Assembly: GCA_002348005.1 (NCBI GenBank)
Contig: DDYQ01000163.1
Location: 1 to 9,956, forward strand
Reading direction: 5' to 3'
Origin: Desulfobacteraceae bacterium UBA2230
GTDB lineage: Bacteria; Desulfobacterota; Desulfobacteria; Desulfobacterales; Desulfosarcinaceae
Length of the DNA stretch: 9,956 bases
Part shown: positions 1 through 6,800 of the stretch, piece by piece
Layout: every line of letters begins with the position of its first letter
How positions within the stretch are numbered: the first letter of the stretch is position 1
Notes under the pieces: generated by a model
The model's database searches: none
The model's input: only the letters and a program-made list of their open reading frames with translations
What the model was told of the DNA's origin: nothing
Program-made: the position numbers and the translations under genes

Positions 1-383
1 GCAAGTACTGCGCGTACGCGGCCGGCGACCTGGCCGGCTCCATGCGGCTGAATTACCCGCCCAATGTCAAGGTGGTCCAGGTGCCGTGCACCGGACGGGT
101 GGACATCCTGCATCTGATGCGCGCCATCGAGGAGGGCGCCGATGCCGTCTACGTAGCCGGCTGACTGGAGGGTGAATGCCATTTCCTGGAAGGAAATCTG
201 AAAACCCGCCGCAAAGTCGAATATGTTAAGAAGACCCTGAAACAGATCAACATCGAGCCTGAACGCGTGGAGATGTTCAACCTGAGTTCGGCCCAGGGGC
301 CGCGCTTTGCCGAAATCGCCACCGAAATGACCGAACGGGTAAAGGCCCTGGGCCCCAGCCCGCTCAATAAATGCAAGAATTAG
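1..383 (+). CDS. mvhD: MvhD/HdrA-associated electron-transfer subunit, selenoprotein, 5'-truncated by window edge
   Basis: The frame starts at base 3 and ends at TAG 381-383, giving 126 residues of a C-terminal part. It matches the methyl-viologen-reducing hydrogenase delta subunit family, a small iron-sulfur protein that passes electrons to HdrA. Visible family signatures are CAYAAGDLAG near the left edge, YPPNVKVV, PCTGRVD, EGADAVYVAG, EGECHF, and the closing LGPSPL. A TGA at 162-164 (fragment residue 54) stands in VAG-x-LEGECHF, where relatives carry Cys. Conserved sequence continues without a frame change for 72 residues after it, so I read it as selenocysteine; Sec-containing members of this family are known in sulfate reducers and methanogens. 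The start codon and first Cys residues lie outside the window. metV and metF follow on the same strand after a 159-base spacer. A sequencing error or a nonsense mutation is the alternative, made unlikely by the Cys position and the hairpin downstream. Confidence 0.9.
162..197 (+). promoter_or_regulatory. Selenocysteine UGA codon with candidate bacterial SECIS hairpin
   Basis: The TGA is at 162-164. After 16 bases comes a perfect stem, ATTTCC at 181-186 pairing with GGAAAT at 192-197, around the loop TGGAA; one further T-A pair would leave loop GGA. Bacterial SECIS elements lie inside the coding region just after UGA, with an apical loop roughly 16-37 nt downstream and a G in one of the first two loop positions. 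Here the loop starts 23 nt after the UGA and has G at its second position (first position in the 7-bp version). The element would bind SelB carrying Sec-tRNA. The hairpin was paired by eye; no energy was computed. Confidence 0.65.
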
Positions 384-390
384 GGGCAGT

Positions 391-451
391 TTAAGTTTGA
401 AGTGTTAAGCCGAGTGGTTTTTCTACTTAATCCTGAACGCTTAAAACTTAA
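391..451. repeat. AT-rich imperfect inverted repeat in the mvhD-metV spacer
   Basis: Just after mvhD, TTAAGTTT (391-398) is the reverse complement of AAACTTAA (444-451). Nested inside it, TTAAGC (405-410) is the reverse complement of GCTTAA (439-444). The arms are separated by a 28-base centre and the left side has a 6-base bulge. The tract is much richer in A and T than the flanking genes. It could be a weak transcript structure, a degenerate intergenic repeat or chance in AT-rich DNA. No T-tract follows at the right place for a convincing terminator. Confidence 0.35.
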
Positions 452-455
452 CGCA

Positions 456-483
456 TACCGCTTGAAGTGGATCCTGAGCGGTA
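456..483. promoter_or_regulatory. Perfect 7-bp inverted repeat upstream of metV
   Basis: TACCGCT (456-462) and AGCGGTA (477-483) are exact reverse complements around a 14-base centre that itself holds the palindrome GGATCC. The repeat ends about 60 bases before the metV start. It may be a protein-binding operator or a leader RNA hairpin between mvhD and metV; the sequence alone does not decide. No T-run follows, so it is not a typical intrinsic terminator. The rest of the 384-542 spacer shows no gene. Confidence 0.35.
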
Positions 484-542
484 CAGGAAGTCAAAATTAA
501 GGGCAATCGTATTCTAATCGTAACCGATTCAAGAGGTGAATC

Positions 543-1211
543 ATGATAGTTGCTGACCGAAAACCGTTGGAAGAGATTGTGGAGATGGTCAAGCCGTATG
601 ACAAAATCATGCTGGTCGGCTGCAAAGGGTGCGTGACCGTCTGCAACGTGGGCGGGCTCAAGGAGGTCCAGATCCTGGCCTCGACCCTGCGCATCGCCCG
701 CAAGAAAGAGGGCCGTCCCCTGGAAGTTGAAGAGCGTATGCTGGAGCGGCAGTGCGATCCTGAGTATATCGAGCAACTGCGCGACAGCTACGACAAGCAC
801 GATGCCGTGCTGTCGATGGCCTGCGGCGTAGGGCCGCAGTTTTTGTCCGAGGCCTATCCCAGCCAGAAATTCTTCCCCACCGTGAACACCAAATTTTTCG
901 GCGGTGCCGTCCAACACGGTATCTGGGAAGAGCGCTGCGCGGGGTGCGGTACCTGCGTGATTCATCTTTACGACGGCCTGTGCCCCATTGCACGCTGCTC
1001 CAAGAGTTTGCAGCACGGCCCATGCGGCGGCAGCGCGGGCGGCAAGTGCGAAATCTCCAAGGAAACCGAGTGCATCTGGGATACGATCGTGCGCAAGAAA
1101 ATCGAACAGGGGCGGTTGGCCGACCTGCGGCTGTACCATGCACCCAAGGACTGGCGCACGGCCCGTGACGGCGGACCCCGCAAGAGCATCAGGGAGGAGT
1201 TGGTGAAATGA
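543..1211 (+). CDS. metV: Methylene-tetrahydrofolate reductase-associated iron-sulfur protein MetV
   Basis: This 222-residue, cysteine-rich protein is of the MTHFR C-terminal-like family (MetV), the partner subunit of MetF in Wood-Ljungdahl organisms. It has 13 Cys: CKGCVTVC at residues 27-34, single Cys at 71 and 94, then CAGCGTC at 132-138, and Cys at 147, 152, 161, 169 and 177. In the acetogen enzyme, MetV binds iron-sulfur clusters and zinc and links MetF to other electron carriers. There is no signal peptide or membrane segment, so it is cytoplasmic. The start is supported by GAGGTGA at 533-539, just before ATG 543. Its stop overlaps the metF start as ATGA at 1208-1211, indicating translational coupling. 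mvhD lies 159 bases upstream, which suggests that electrons reach MetVF from an HdrA/MvhD module. The family call is firm; the electron donor is inferred. Confidence 0.93.
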   Translation: MIVADRKPLEEIVEMVKPYDKIMLVGCKGCVTVCNVGGLKEVQILASTLRIARKKEGRPLEVEERMLERQCDPEYIEQLRDSYDKHDAVLSMACGVGPQFLSEAYPSQKFFPTVNTKFFGGAVQHGIWEERCAGCGTCVIHLYDGLCPIARCSKSLQHGPCGGSAGGKCEISKETECIWDTIVRKKIEQGRLADLRLYHAPKDWRTARDGGPRKSIREELVK

Positions 1212-2149
1212 GCAACAACGGCTACAAATCGGGAAGCAATCTGGAAAAAGTACTCAAGGCCGGCCACTTTGCCTTCACCGGAGAGTGCGGGCCGCCCAAG
1301 GGCGCCAATGTGGAACACCTCAAAGAGAAAATGGAGCCGCTGCGCGGGAAAGTGGACGCCATCAATGTCACCGATAATCAGACCGCCGTGGTGCGCATGT
1401 CCAGCAAGGCCGCCAGTGCCATCATGGTACAGGCCGGACTGGAACCCAATTTCCAGATGGTATGCCGCGACCGCAACCGCATCGCCATGCAGAGTGATAT
1501 TCTGGGAATCAGCGCCCTGGGCATTCGCAACATGCTCTGTTTGTCGGGCGACCATCAGAAATTCGGCAACCACCCCGAAGCGAAAAATGTCTACGACATC
1601 GACAGCATGCAGCTCATCGCCCTGGTCAAGAAGATGCGCGATGAAGGCAAGTTCCTCAACAACGAGGAAATCGATATGCCGCCCAAAGTCTTCATCGGCG
1701 CCGCCTCCAACCCCTTCGGCGATCCGGTGGAATTTCGTGTTCACCGCCTGGCCAATAAGATTGAGGCCGGGGCCGACTTCATCCAGACCCAATGCATTTA
1801 CAACATGAAGCGCTTCCGTGAGTTCGTAAAACAGGCCGTGGATATGGGGCTGACGGAAAAGGCCTACCTGCTGGCGGGCGTTACGCCCATGAAGAGTGCC
1901 GGCATGGCCAACTACATGGCCAAGTTCGTCCCGGGCATGGATGTGCCCGAGGAGTTGATCAAGCGCCTCAAGGGTGTGGACAAGAAGCTGCAGTCCGAAG
2001 AGGGCATCAAATTCGCTCTGGAGCAGATCGCCGAATTCAAGGAAATGAAAGGCGTTGCCGGCGTCCATTTGATGGCCATCGAATGGGAGCACAAGGTTCC
2101 GGAGATCGCCGAGCGCGCCGGCATGTTGCCACGGCCCCGGATCGACTAG
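1208..2149 (+). CDS. metF: 5,10-methylenetetrahydrofolate reductase (MetF)
   Basis: The product is 313 residues, close to the usual size of the MetF TIM-barrel flavoprotein. It interconverts 5,10-methylene- and 5-methyl-tetrahydrofolate, in the methyl branch of the Wood-Ljungdahl pathway in this context. Visible family features are the strand-1 Glu in FTGECGPPKG (Glu26), AINVTDN (51-57), the long block from QMVCRDRNR (83-91) to the LSGDH loop (112-116), ASNPF (166-170), and KIEAGADFIQTQ (184-195), which carries the substrate-contacting Gln region. A GGAGGAG stretch about 8-10 bases upstream supports the start, which overlaps the metV stop by four bases. A strong hairpin terminator follows the stop, so this is the last gene of the unit. 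The direction of flux, reductive or oxidative, cannot be read from the sequence. Pairing with metV and mvhD favours the non-NADPH, Hdr-linked type over the ordinary methionine-biosynthesis enzyme. Confidence 0.95.
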   Translation: MSNNGYKSGSNLEKVLKAGHFAFTGECGPPKGANVEHLKEKMEPLRGKVDAINVTDNQTAVVRMSSKAASAIMVQAGLEPNFQMVCRDRNRIAMQSDILGISALGIRNMLCLSGDHQKFGNHPEAKNVYDIDSMQLIALVKKMRDEGKFLNNEEIDMPPKVFIGAASNPFGDPVEFRVHRLANKIEAGADFIQTQCIYNMKRFREFVKQAVDMGLTEKAYLLAGVTPMKSAGMANYMAKFVPGMDVPEELIKRLKGVDKKLQSEEGIKFALEQIAEFKEMKGVAGVHLMAIEWEHKVPEIAERAGMLPRPRID

Positions 2150-2174
2150 AGATCCCCAAAAACCATGCTTGATG

Positions 2175-2210
2175 AGGCCGGTCGGGTCGCGCGCCCGCCG
2201 GCCTTTCTGT
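2175..2210 (+). terminator. Rho-independent terminator after metF
   Basis: AGGCCGG (2175-2181) pairs perfectly with CCGGCCT (2198-2204). After one unpaired T, CGGG (2183-2186) pairs with CCCG (2194-2197) around a 7-base loop, and TTTCTGTT follows at once. This 11-bp, GC-rich stem with a short T-rich tail sits 25 bases after the metF stop. It ends the mvhD-metV-metF unit and separates it from the radical SAM gene. Confidence 0.7.
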
Positions 2211-2230
2211 TGTGTTCGGATAGCGGACGG

Positions 2231-2260
2231 TTGACGAGTGCCGGTCTGCCGGGGTATCAC
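2231..2260 (+). promoter_or_regulatory. Candidate sigma-70-type promoter for the radical SAM gene
   Basis: TTGACG (2231-2236, five of six to the -35 consensus) is followed after 18 bases by TATCAC (2255-2260, four of six to -10). It lies after the metF terminator and about 60 bases before ATG 2321, so transcription would start near 2267. The spacing is one over the optimum and the -10 is weak, so this is only a candidate. The rest of the 2150-2320 spacer shows no gene. Confidence 0.33.
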
Positions 2261-2320
2261 TTCGATCGCGAAACGATGCGGACACCCACGCCACTGCCGC
2301 TGCGACAGGACCGAAAACGC

Positions 2321-3658
2321 ATGACCACCCGAATTCTGCTGATTTCGCCGGTCAGCCACAACAAGATTCTGGGCGAGGAGTTCTTCTTCAAACTCCCGAT
2401 GCTGGCCCTGCCGACGCTGGCGGCCTATACGCCGGCCGATTGCACGGTCCGCATGATCGATGAACGCGTGCAGGTGCTCGATGAAACCATCGAGGCCGAT
2501 CTGGTGGGCATCACATCGATGACCGCCCTGGCACCGCGGGCCTACCGGATCGCCGACGGTTTCCGCCGGCGGGGAATCACGGTGGTCATGGGCGGCATGC
2601 ACCCCTCGGCCAGACCCGAGGAGGCGTTGAGCCACTGCGATGCCGTTGTGGTAGGAGAAGGAGAGCTCGTATGGCCTGAACTGATCGAGGATTTCAAGCA
2701 CGGTCGATTGAAGCGGATCTACCGGGCTGAACGACTCTTCGACGTCTCCCATACCCGCCCCCCGCGGTGGGATATCACCGACAAGGAGATGTACAGTCCG
2801 GTTGATTTCATCGAAACCACCCGCGGCTGCCCCCTGAGCTGCAATTTTTGCGCCGTGACCAACTTCTTCGGTGGCCGTTACCGCACCAAACCGCTTGAAC
2901 TGATTGAGCACCTGGTCGGGCGGGTCAGGCCCACTTCCAAGCGGCTGGCCCTCAAGAACATGGTCTTCTTTGTGGACGACAATATTGTAGGCAGCCGCCG
3001 GCACTGCAAAGCGTTGTTGGAAATGCTCAAGGCCTACAACATCCAATGGGTCGGCCAGGCATCGATCACCGTCACGCGTGACGAGGAGATCCTCAAGCTC
3101 ATGTCCGAAACGCGCTGTCTCGGCCTTTTGATCGGCATGGAGAGCCTCTCCGACAAAACTCTGGCGGACTGCGGAAAACGGGTCAACCGCCCGGCCGACT
3201 ACATCGCCGCAGTGGATAAGCTGCACCGCTACGGGATCGGCGTCAAAGCCAGCTTTATTGTGGGTTTTGACAATGACGATGCGCGCGTTTTCGACCAGAT
3301 GGCCGATTTTGTCACCCGCTCCAACCTCGACAGCGTTTATTTCAGCATTCTGACCCCCTATCCGGGAACCGGTTTCTTCGACCAGATGGAAAGCGACGGC
3401 CGAATACTGCATCACCACTGGGAAAAGTACGACACGGCCCATGTGGTGTTCCAGCCGGCACGCATGAGTCCCGAACAACTTCAGGAGGGTTTTTTCCGAT
3501 TGTATCGTCGGGCCCTCTCATACCCTTCGATTGCGCGGCGTTTGTGGCGGGCCCGTACCCAGCTGCAATTTTTCCTGCCGGACAATCTGGCGTTTCGCTA
3601 CTGCATGCTCGGGATGGACAAGGCCCACCGCAGCGAACCGACTGCAGCCGCAAATTAA
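2321..3658 (+). CDS. B12-binding-domain radical SAM protein, substrate unknown
   Basis: From ATG 2321 the product is 445 residues. Residues 1 to about 125 look like a cobalamin-binding Rossmann domain (ILLISPV at the N terminus, GITSMTALAPRAY, VVMGGMHPSARPEEAL, VVVGEGE), but the DxHxxG signature that ligates cobalt is absent. The radical SAM core follows: ETTRGCPLSCNFC with the 4Fe-4S Cys at 170, 174 and 177, then FFVDDN (216-221), GMES (272-275), SFIVGFDNDD (311-320) and LTPYPGTGFF (344-353). The C-terminal 70-80 residues are basic and helical and may be a family-specific tail. Relatives methylate unreactive carbons or rearrange lipid and cofactor skeletons; HpnP- and BchE-like enzymes share this layout. 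An in-frame ATG at 2165 would add 52 unfamily-like residues, but the metF terminator lies inside that stretch, so I reject it. A further in-frame ATG at 2276 is possible. No partner gene is adjacent, so the substrate is not deducible. Confidence 0.88.
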   Translation: MTTRILLISPVSHNKILGEEFFFKLPMLALPTLAAYTPADCTVRMIDERVQVLDETIEADLVGITSMTALAPRAYRIADGFRRRGITVVMGGMHPSARPEEALSHCDAVVVGEGELVWPELIEDFKHGRLKRIYRAERLFDVSHTRPPRWDITDKEMYSPVDFIETTRGCPLSCNFCAVTNFFGGRYRTKPLELIEHLVGRVRPTSKRLALKNMVFFVDDNIVGSRRHCKALLEMLKAYNIQWVGQASITVTRDEEILKLMSETRCLGLLIGMESLSDKTLADCGKRVNRPADYIAAVDKLHRYGIGVKASFIVGFDNDDARVFDQMADFVTRSNLDSVYFSILTPYPGTGFFDQMESDGRILHHHWEKYDTAHVVFQPARMSPEQLQEGFFRLYRRALSYPSIARRLWRARTQLQFFLPDNLAFRYCMLGMDKAHRSEPTAAAN

Positions 3659-3660
3659 AC

Positions 3661-3722
3661 GGATGCCGCGCGCACGTGCTGCGTGCATCCATCCAAGCAC
3701 CGTGTCGGCACGCTCACTTTTT
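3661..3722 (+). terminator. Possible terminator region after the radical SAM gene
   Basis: Two hairpins follow the stop codon. GGATGC (3661-3666) pairs with GCATCC (3685-3690), with CGCA/TGCG paired inside. A second, small stem CGTG-TCGG-CACG (3701-3712) is followed after five bases by a run of five T (3718-3722). Neither is a strong classical terminator; together they plausibly stop transcription before the kinase gene. After it, 3723-3797 is AT-rich and shows no gene. Confidence 0.33.
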
Positions 3723-3797
3723 CCCGGCTTTGAGTTTTGTGTTTTAGGTTTTAATTTGAAGGGTCGAATTGAACAAAATGAATGATGAAGATCTATT

Positions 3798-3822
3798 GTG
3801 TGCGTTCAGTTCAACGCAACAC
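3798..3822. promoter_or_regulatory. Near-perfect 25-nt inverted repeat upstream of the kinase gene
   Basis: GTGTGCGTT (3798-3806) pairs with AACGC (3813-3817) and ACAC (3819-3822) around the loop CAGTTC, with one unpaired A at 3818. That is nine paired positions. It lies about 25 bases upstream of the candidate sigma-54 -24 element, so it could be a regulator-binding site. An enhancer for sigma-54 activators usually lies somewhat further upstream. It could also be part of a leader RNA if transcription starts earlier. Confidence 0.4.
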
Positions 3823-3846
3823 GGCTGACGATTCCATCAAAAAGAT

Positions 3847-3861
3847 TGGACCGCAGTTTGC
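3847..3861 (+). promoter_or_regulatory. Candidate sigma-54 (-24/-12) promoter of the histidine kinase gene
   Basis: TGGACCGCAGTTTGC has the GG and GC dinucleotides separated by exactly ten bases, as the sigma-54 consensus requires, and matches TGG, CG and TTGC of TGGCACGNNNNTTGC. The CA after GG is read as AC. Transcription would start near 3873, leaving a leader of about 25 bases with GAGG at 3889-3892, five bases before ATG 3898. Sigma-54 promoters are common in Desulfobacterota. The call is by eye from one short motif. Confidence 0.45.
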
Positions 3862-3897
3862 GCACGCATCCCGTCCGAGGAAAGATATGAGGTCTAC

Positions 3898-6800
3898 ATG
3901 ACCACGGGCTCTAAAGCCGCCCTCCTATCTTCTCGTATGCGCCCGTACCCGTTGAGCCAGGTCGCTCGGCACGTCTGGCGCACTCCCTTTCTGCGCAATA
4001 TTTTTCTCGTGTGTCTGGGGGTGGCGGTGCTTTTGCCGCTGGTCAACGGTTTGTACCTGACACCAGCCTATCATCAGATGCTGGCTGCCATTCGGGAACA
4101 ACACGCCCACCGGATTGCCGCACACCTGATGAATGTGCTCGAAATCGAAGGAGAGCCTTTCAGCCACGCCACCGTCAGCGCAGCTACGGACGAGCGCGTT
4201 CAGCAGGTGCTGAGCGATCTGGGGTTGGAAAAAATGAGGCAATTCGATCCAACGGGACAAGTCGTTTTTTCCAGCACACGAGAGGAGGTCGGTCAATCCA
4301 TTCGTCAACCTTTTTTCAGGGAAAAAGTGGCCCGGGGCCAGACGATGTCGCGGGTTGTCTACAAGGGCCGGCGCAGTCTCGAGGGGCGCATTCTCGACAA
4401 GGATGTGGTCCAGATCTACCTGCCGGTGATGAAGGCCGGAGCTTTTCTAGGCGCCTTCGAAATCTATTACGATATTACGTCCAGCGTGGAAACGTTGGAC
4501 CGGCTGCGCCGGCAAGGTCAGATCATCATGCTCCTGGTTGCAGCGGGTATGATGGCGATCGTCGGCCTGACGCTCGCCAAGGCTGGCGCGGCGACGATGG
4601 CCCACGCGCAGGCCGCCGCAGATCTGCGCAGCGCGCACGTCAAGCTGGAAAAGCATGTCGAAGCACGCACCCTGGATTTAATAATGGCCAACCAGGAGTT
4701 GCAGCAGGAAAATATTGAGCGCCGTCAGGCCGATGAAGCGCTGCGACAGAGCGAAAGACGCTTCCGGATGCTGGTTGAAACCATTCCGCACGGCATCGTG
4801 GAGATCGACCGGCGGGGAGGTATCACTTTTGCTAACCCTGCGCTGACGCGCATGTATGGATTCAGCGAGCAGGAGTTGCGCGGCAAAAATCTTTTCGAGT
4901 TGTCCTCCAGTCCGGAAGAGCGGCGCCGATTGCGCGACCATCTGGAAGACTTGATGCACCGTCAACCGGAGCCGTTTCCATGGCACAGCAAGGATCTGAC
5001 CCGAGACGGCAGCTTGATCGAAACCCAGGTGGATTGGAATTACCGCCGCGACGATGTCGGCCGGGTCACGGGGCTGATTGCGGTGATCTCTGAAATCACC
5101 CATCGCAAGCACGCAGAAAAAGCCCTGTTGGACAACCTGCATTTCATGAACACGCTGATCGACACCATACCCAATCCGGTCTTCTACAAAGATGCCCAGG
5201 GGGTTTTCCTGGGCTGCAATGTCGCCTATTGCCAGATCATGGGAATGCGCAAGGACCAGATCATCGGCCGTCGGTTGATCGATCTGGGCGGCATCGCCTT
5301 TGCCGAAAAGGCCGACTATTTCCACAATCAGGACATAATGCAGCTTCAGAACCCGGGTATACGGACCTTTGAGGAGCATATCCGCTGCGCCGACGGGCAA
5401 CACCGGGACTACATCCTGTTCAAAGCCACTTTTCGGGATGCGGAAGGCATCGTTGCCGGTCTGGTGGGCATTATGCTGGACATCACGGCGCGCAAGCAGG
5501 TGGAAAAAGAACTCGAGGAAAGCAAAAACCTGTTCGACGCCTTTATTCAGCATATTCCCGGGCTGGCCTATATGAAAGACGATCAGGGCCGCTACCTCTT
5601 TGTAAACGACGCTTTCGCCCGATTTACCGGGCTCAGGGCCGATGCTCAGATCGGCCTGCGCGACGCCGAAGTGTGGGATGCGGAAACGGCGCGGATACTG
5701 AACCGAAACGATGAGGCCATCCGCCTCAGCCAGGTCGCCGCCAACATTTTGGAAACCGTACGTCTGCCCAATCACGAACAGCGCCATCTGCTGACCACCC
5801 GCTTTCCCATCTTCAAGAATGAAGACCTTTTCGCGCTGGGCGGCGTGTCGATCGATGTGACCGAGAGCACGCGGGCCGAACAACAGCGTCAGCAGCTCGA
5901 GATGCAGCTCCAGCAAGCACAGAAAATGGAAGCGCTCGGTACCCTGGCGGGCGGCATCGCACACGATTTCAACAATATCCTCGCGGCGGTCATCGGCTAC
6001 ACGGAGATCGTGGCGGCCGAAATCTCCAAAGACTCCCAGACCTACCATTACCTGTCGCGTGTGCTGGAAGCCGGCGAGCGGGCCAGGGCACTGGTCAAGC
6101 AGATCCTGACCTTCAGCCGCCAGAGCGAGCTTGAACCCAAGCCGGTGCAGGTCAAAATCATCGTCAAGGAGGTGCTCAAACTGTTGCGTGCCTCCCTGCC
6201 GGTGACCATTGAAATCGTTCAGCAGATCGACAGCGACGGCACCGTGATGGCAGACCCGGTCCAGATTCATCAGGTGATGATGAATCTGTGCACCAACGCC
6301 GGTTATGCGATGCGTGAAAAAGGAGGGCGCCTGACCGTGCGCCTCGCCGACATCTATCTAGATGACGCCGCCGGACAGCGCCTGGGCAAACTGGCAGCGG
6401 GTCGTTATCTTAAATTATCCGTGATCGATACCGGATATGGTATCGCCCCCGAACATCTTTCACGCATCTTCGACCCCTTCTTCACCACCAAACCAAAGGG
6501 AGAGGGCACCGGAATGGGGCTTTCGGTTGTGCACGGCATCGTCACCCGCCTGGGCGGGACGGTGAGCGTGGAGAGTACGCCCGGTGCCGGTGCCGGTTTC
6601 GATGTCTACCTGCCGCTGATCGCAAGTCCGGCCCTTGCCGCGCCGACCGAGGCGACCGCCCTGCCGGTCGGCACCGAAAAAATTCTGGTGGTGGATGATG
6701 AAGTGTTCCAAACCGATATGTCGAAGCACCTGCTCGGTTTGCTGGGCTATAAAGTCGAAACGTGCAATCGCGCCAGCGAAGCGCTGATCCTGTTTGAGAA

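Noticed and set aside
162..164. TGA as a nonsense mutation making mvhD a pseudogene
   Set aside because: It is at a conserved Cys position, conserved sequence continues in frame to the normal C terminus, and a SECIS-like hairpin follows.
487..518. Sigma-70 promoter before metV using TATTCT (510-515)
   Set aside because: The matching -35 position (487-492) reads GAAGTC, too far from consensus to support a promoter.
2165..2320. N-terminal extension of the radical SAM protein from ATG 2165
   Set aside because: It includes an intrinsic terminator and a candidate promoter, and the added residues do not resemble the family.
968..3478. 836-codon open frame on the - strand across metV, metF and the radical SAM gene
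   Set aside because: It lies opposite three recognisable genes with conserved motifs, and its His/Asp/Gly-rich translation shows no family. Long antisense frames arise readily opposite GC-rich codon usage.
3531..3785. 84-codon + strand frame overlapping the end of the radical SAM gene and the spacer
   Set aside because: Low-complexity translation, no family similarity; the first half is an out-of-frame reading of the radical SAM gene.
4678..6270. 530-codon open frame on the - strand inside the kinase gene
   Set aside because: It is opposite well-conserved PAS and HisKA coding sequence; no recognisable domain and no convincing ribosome-binding site.
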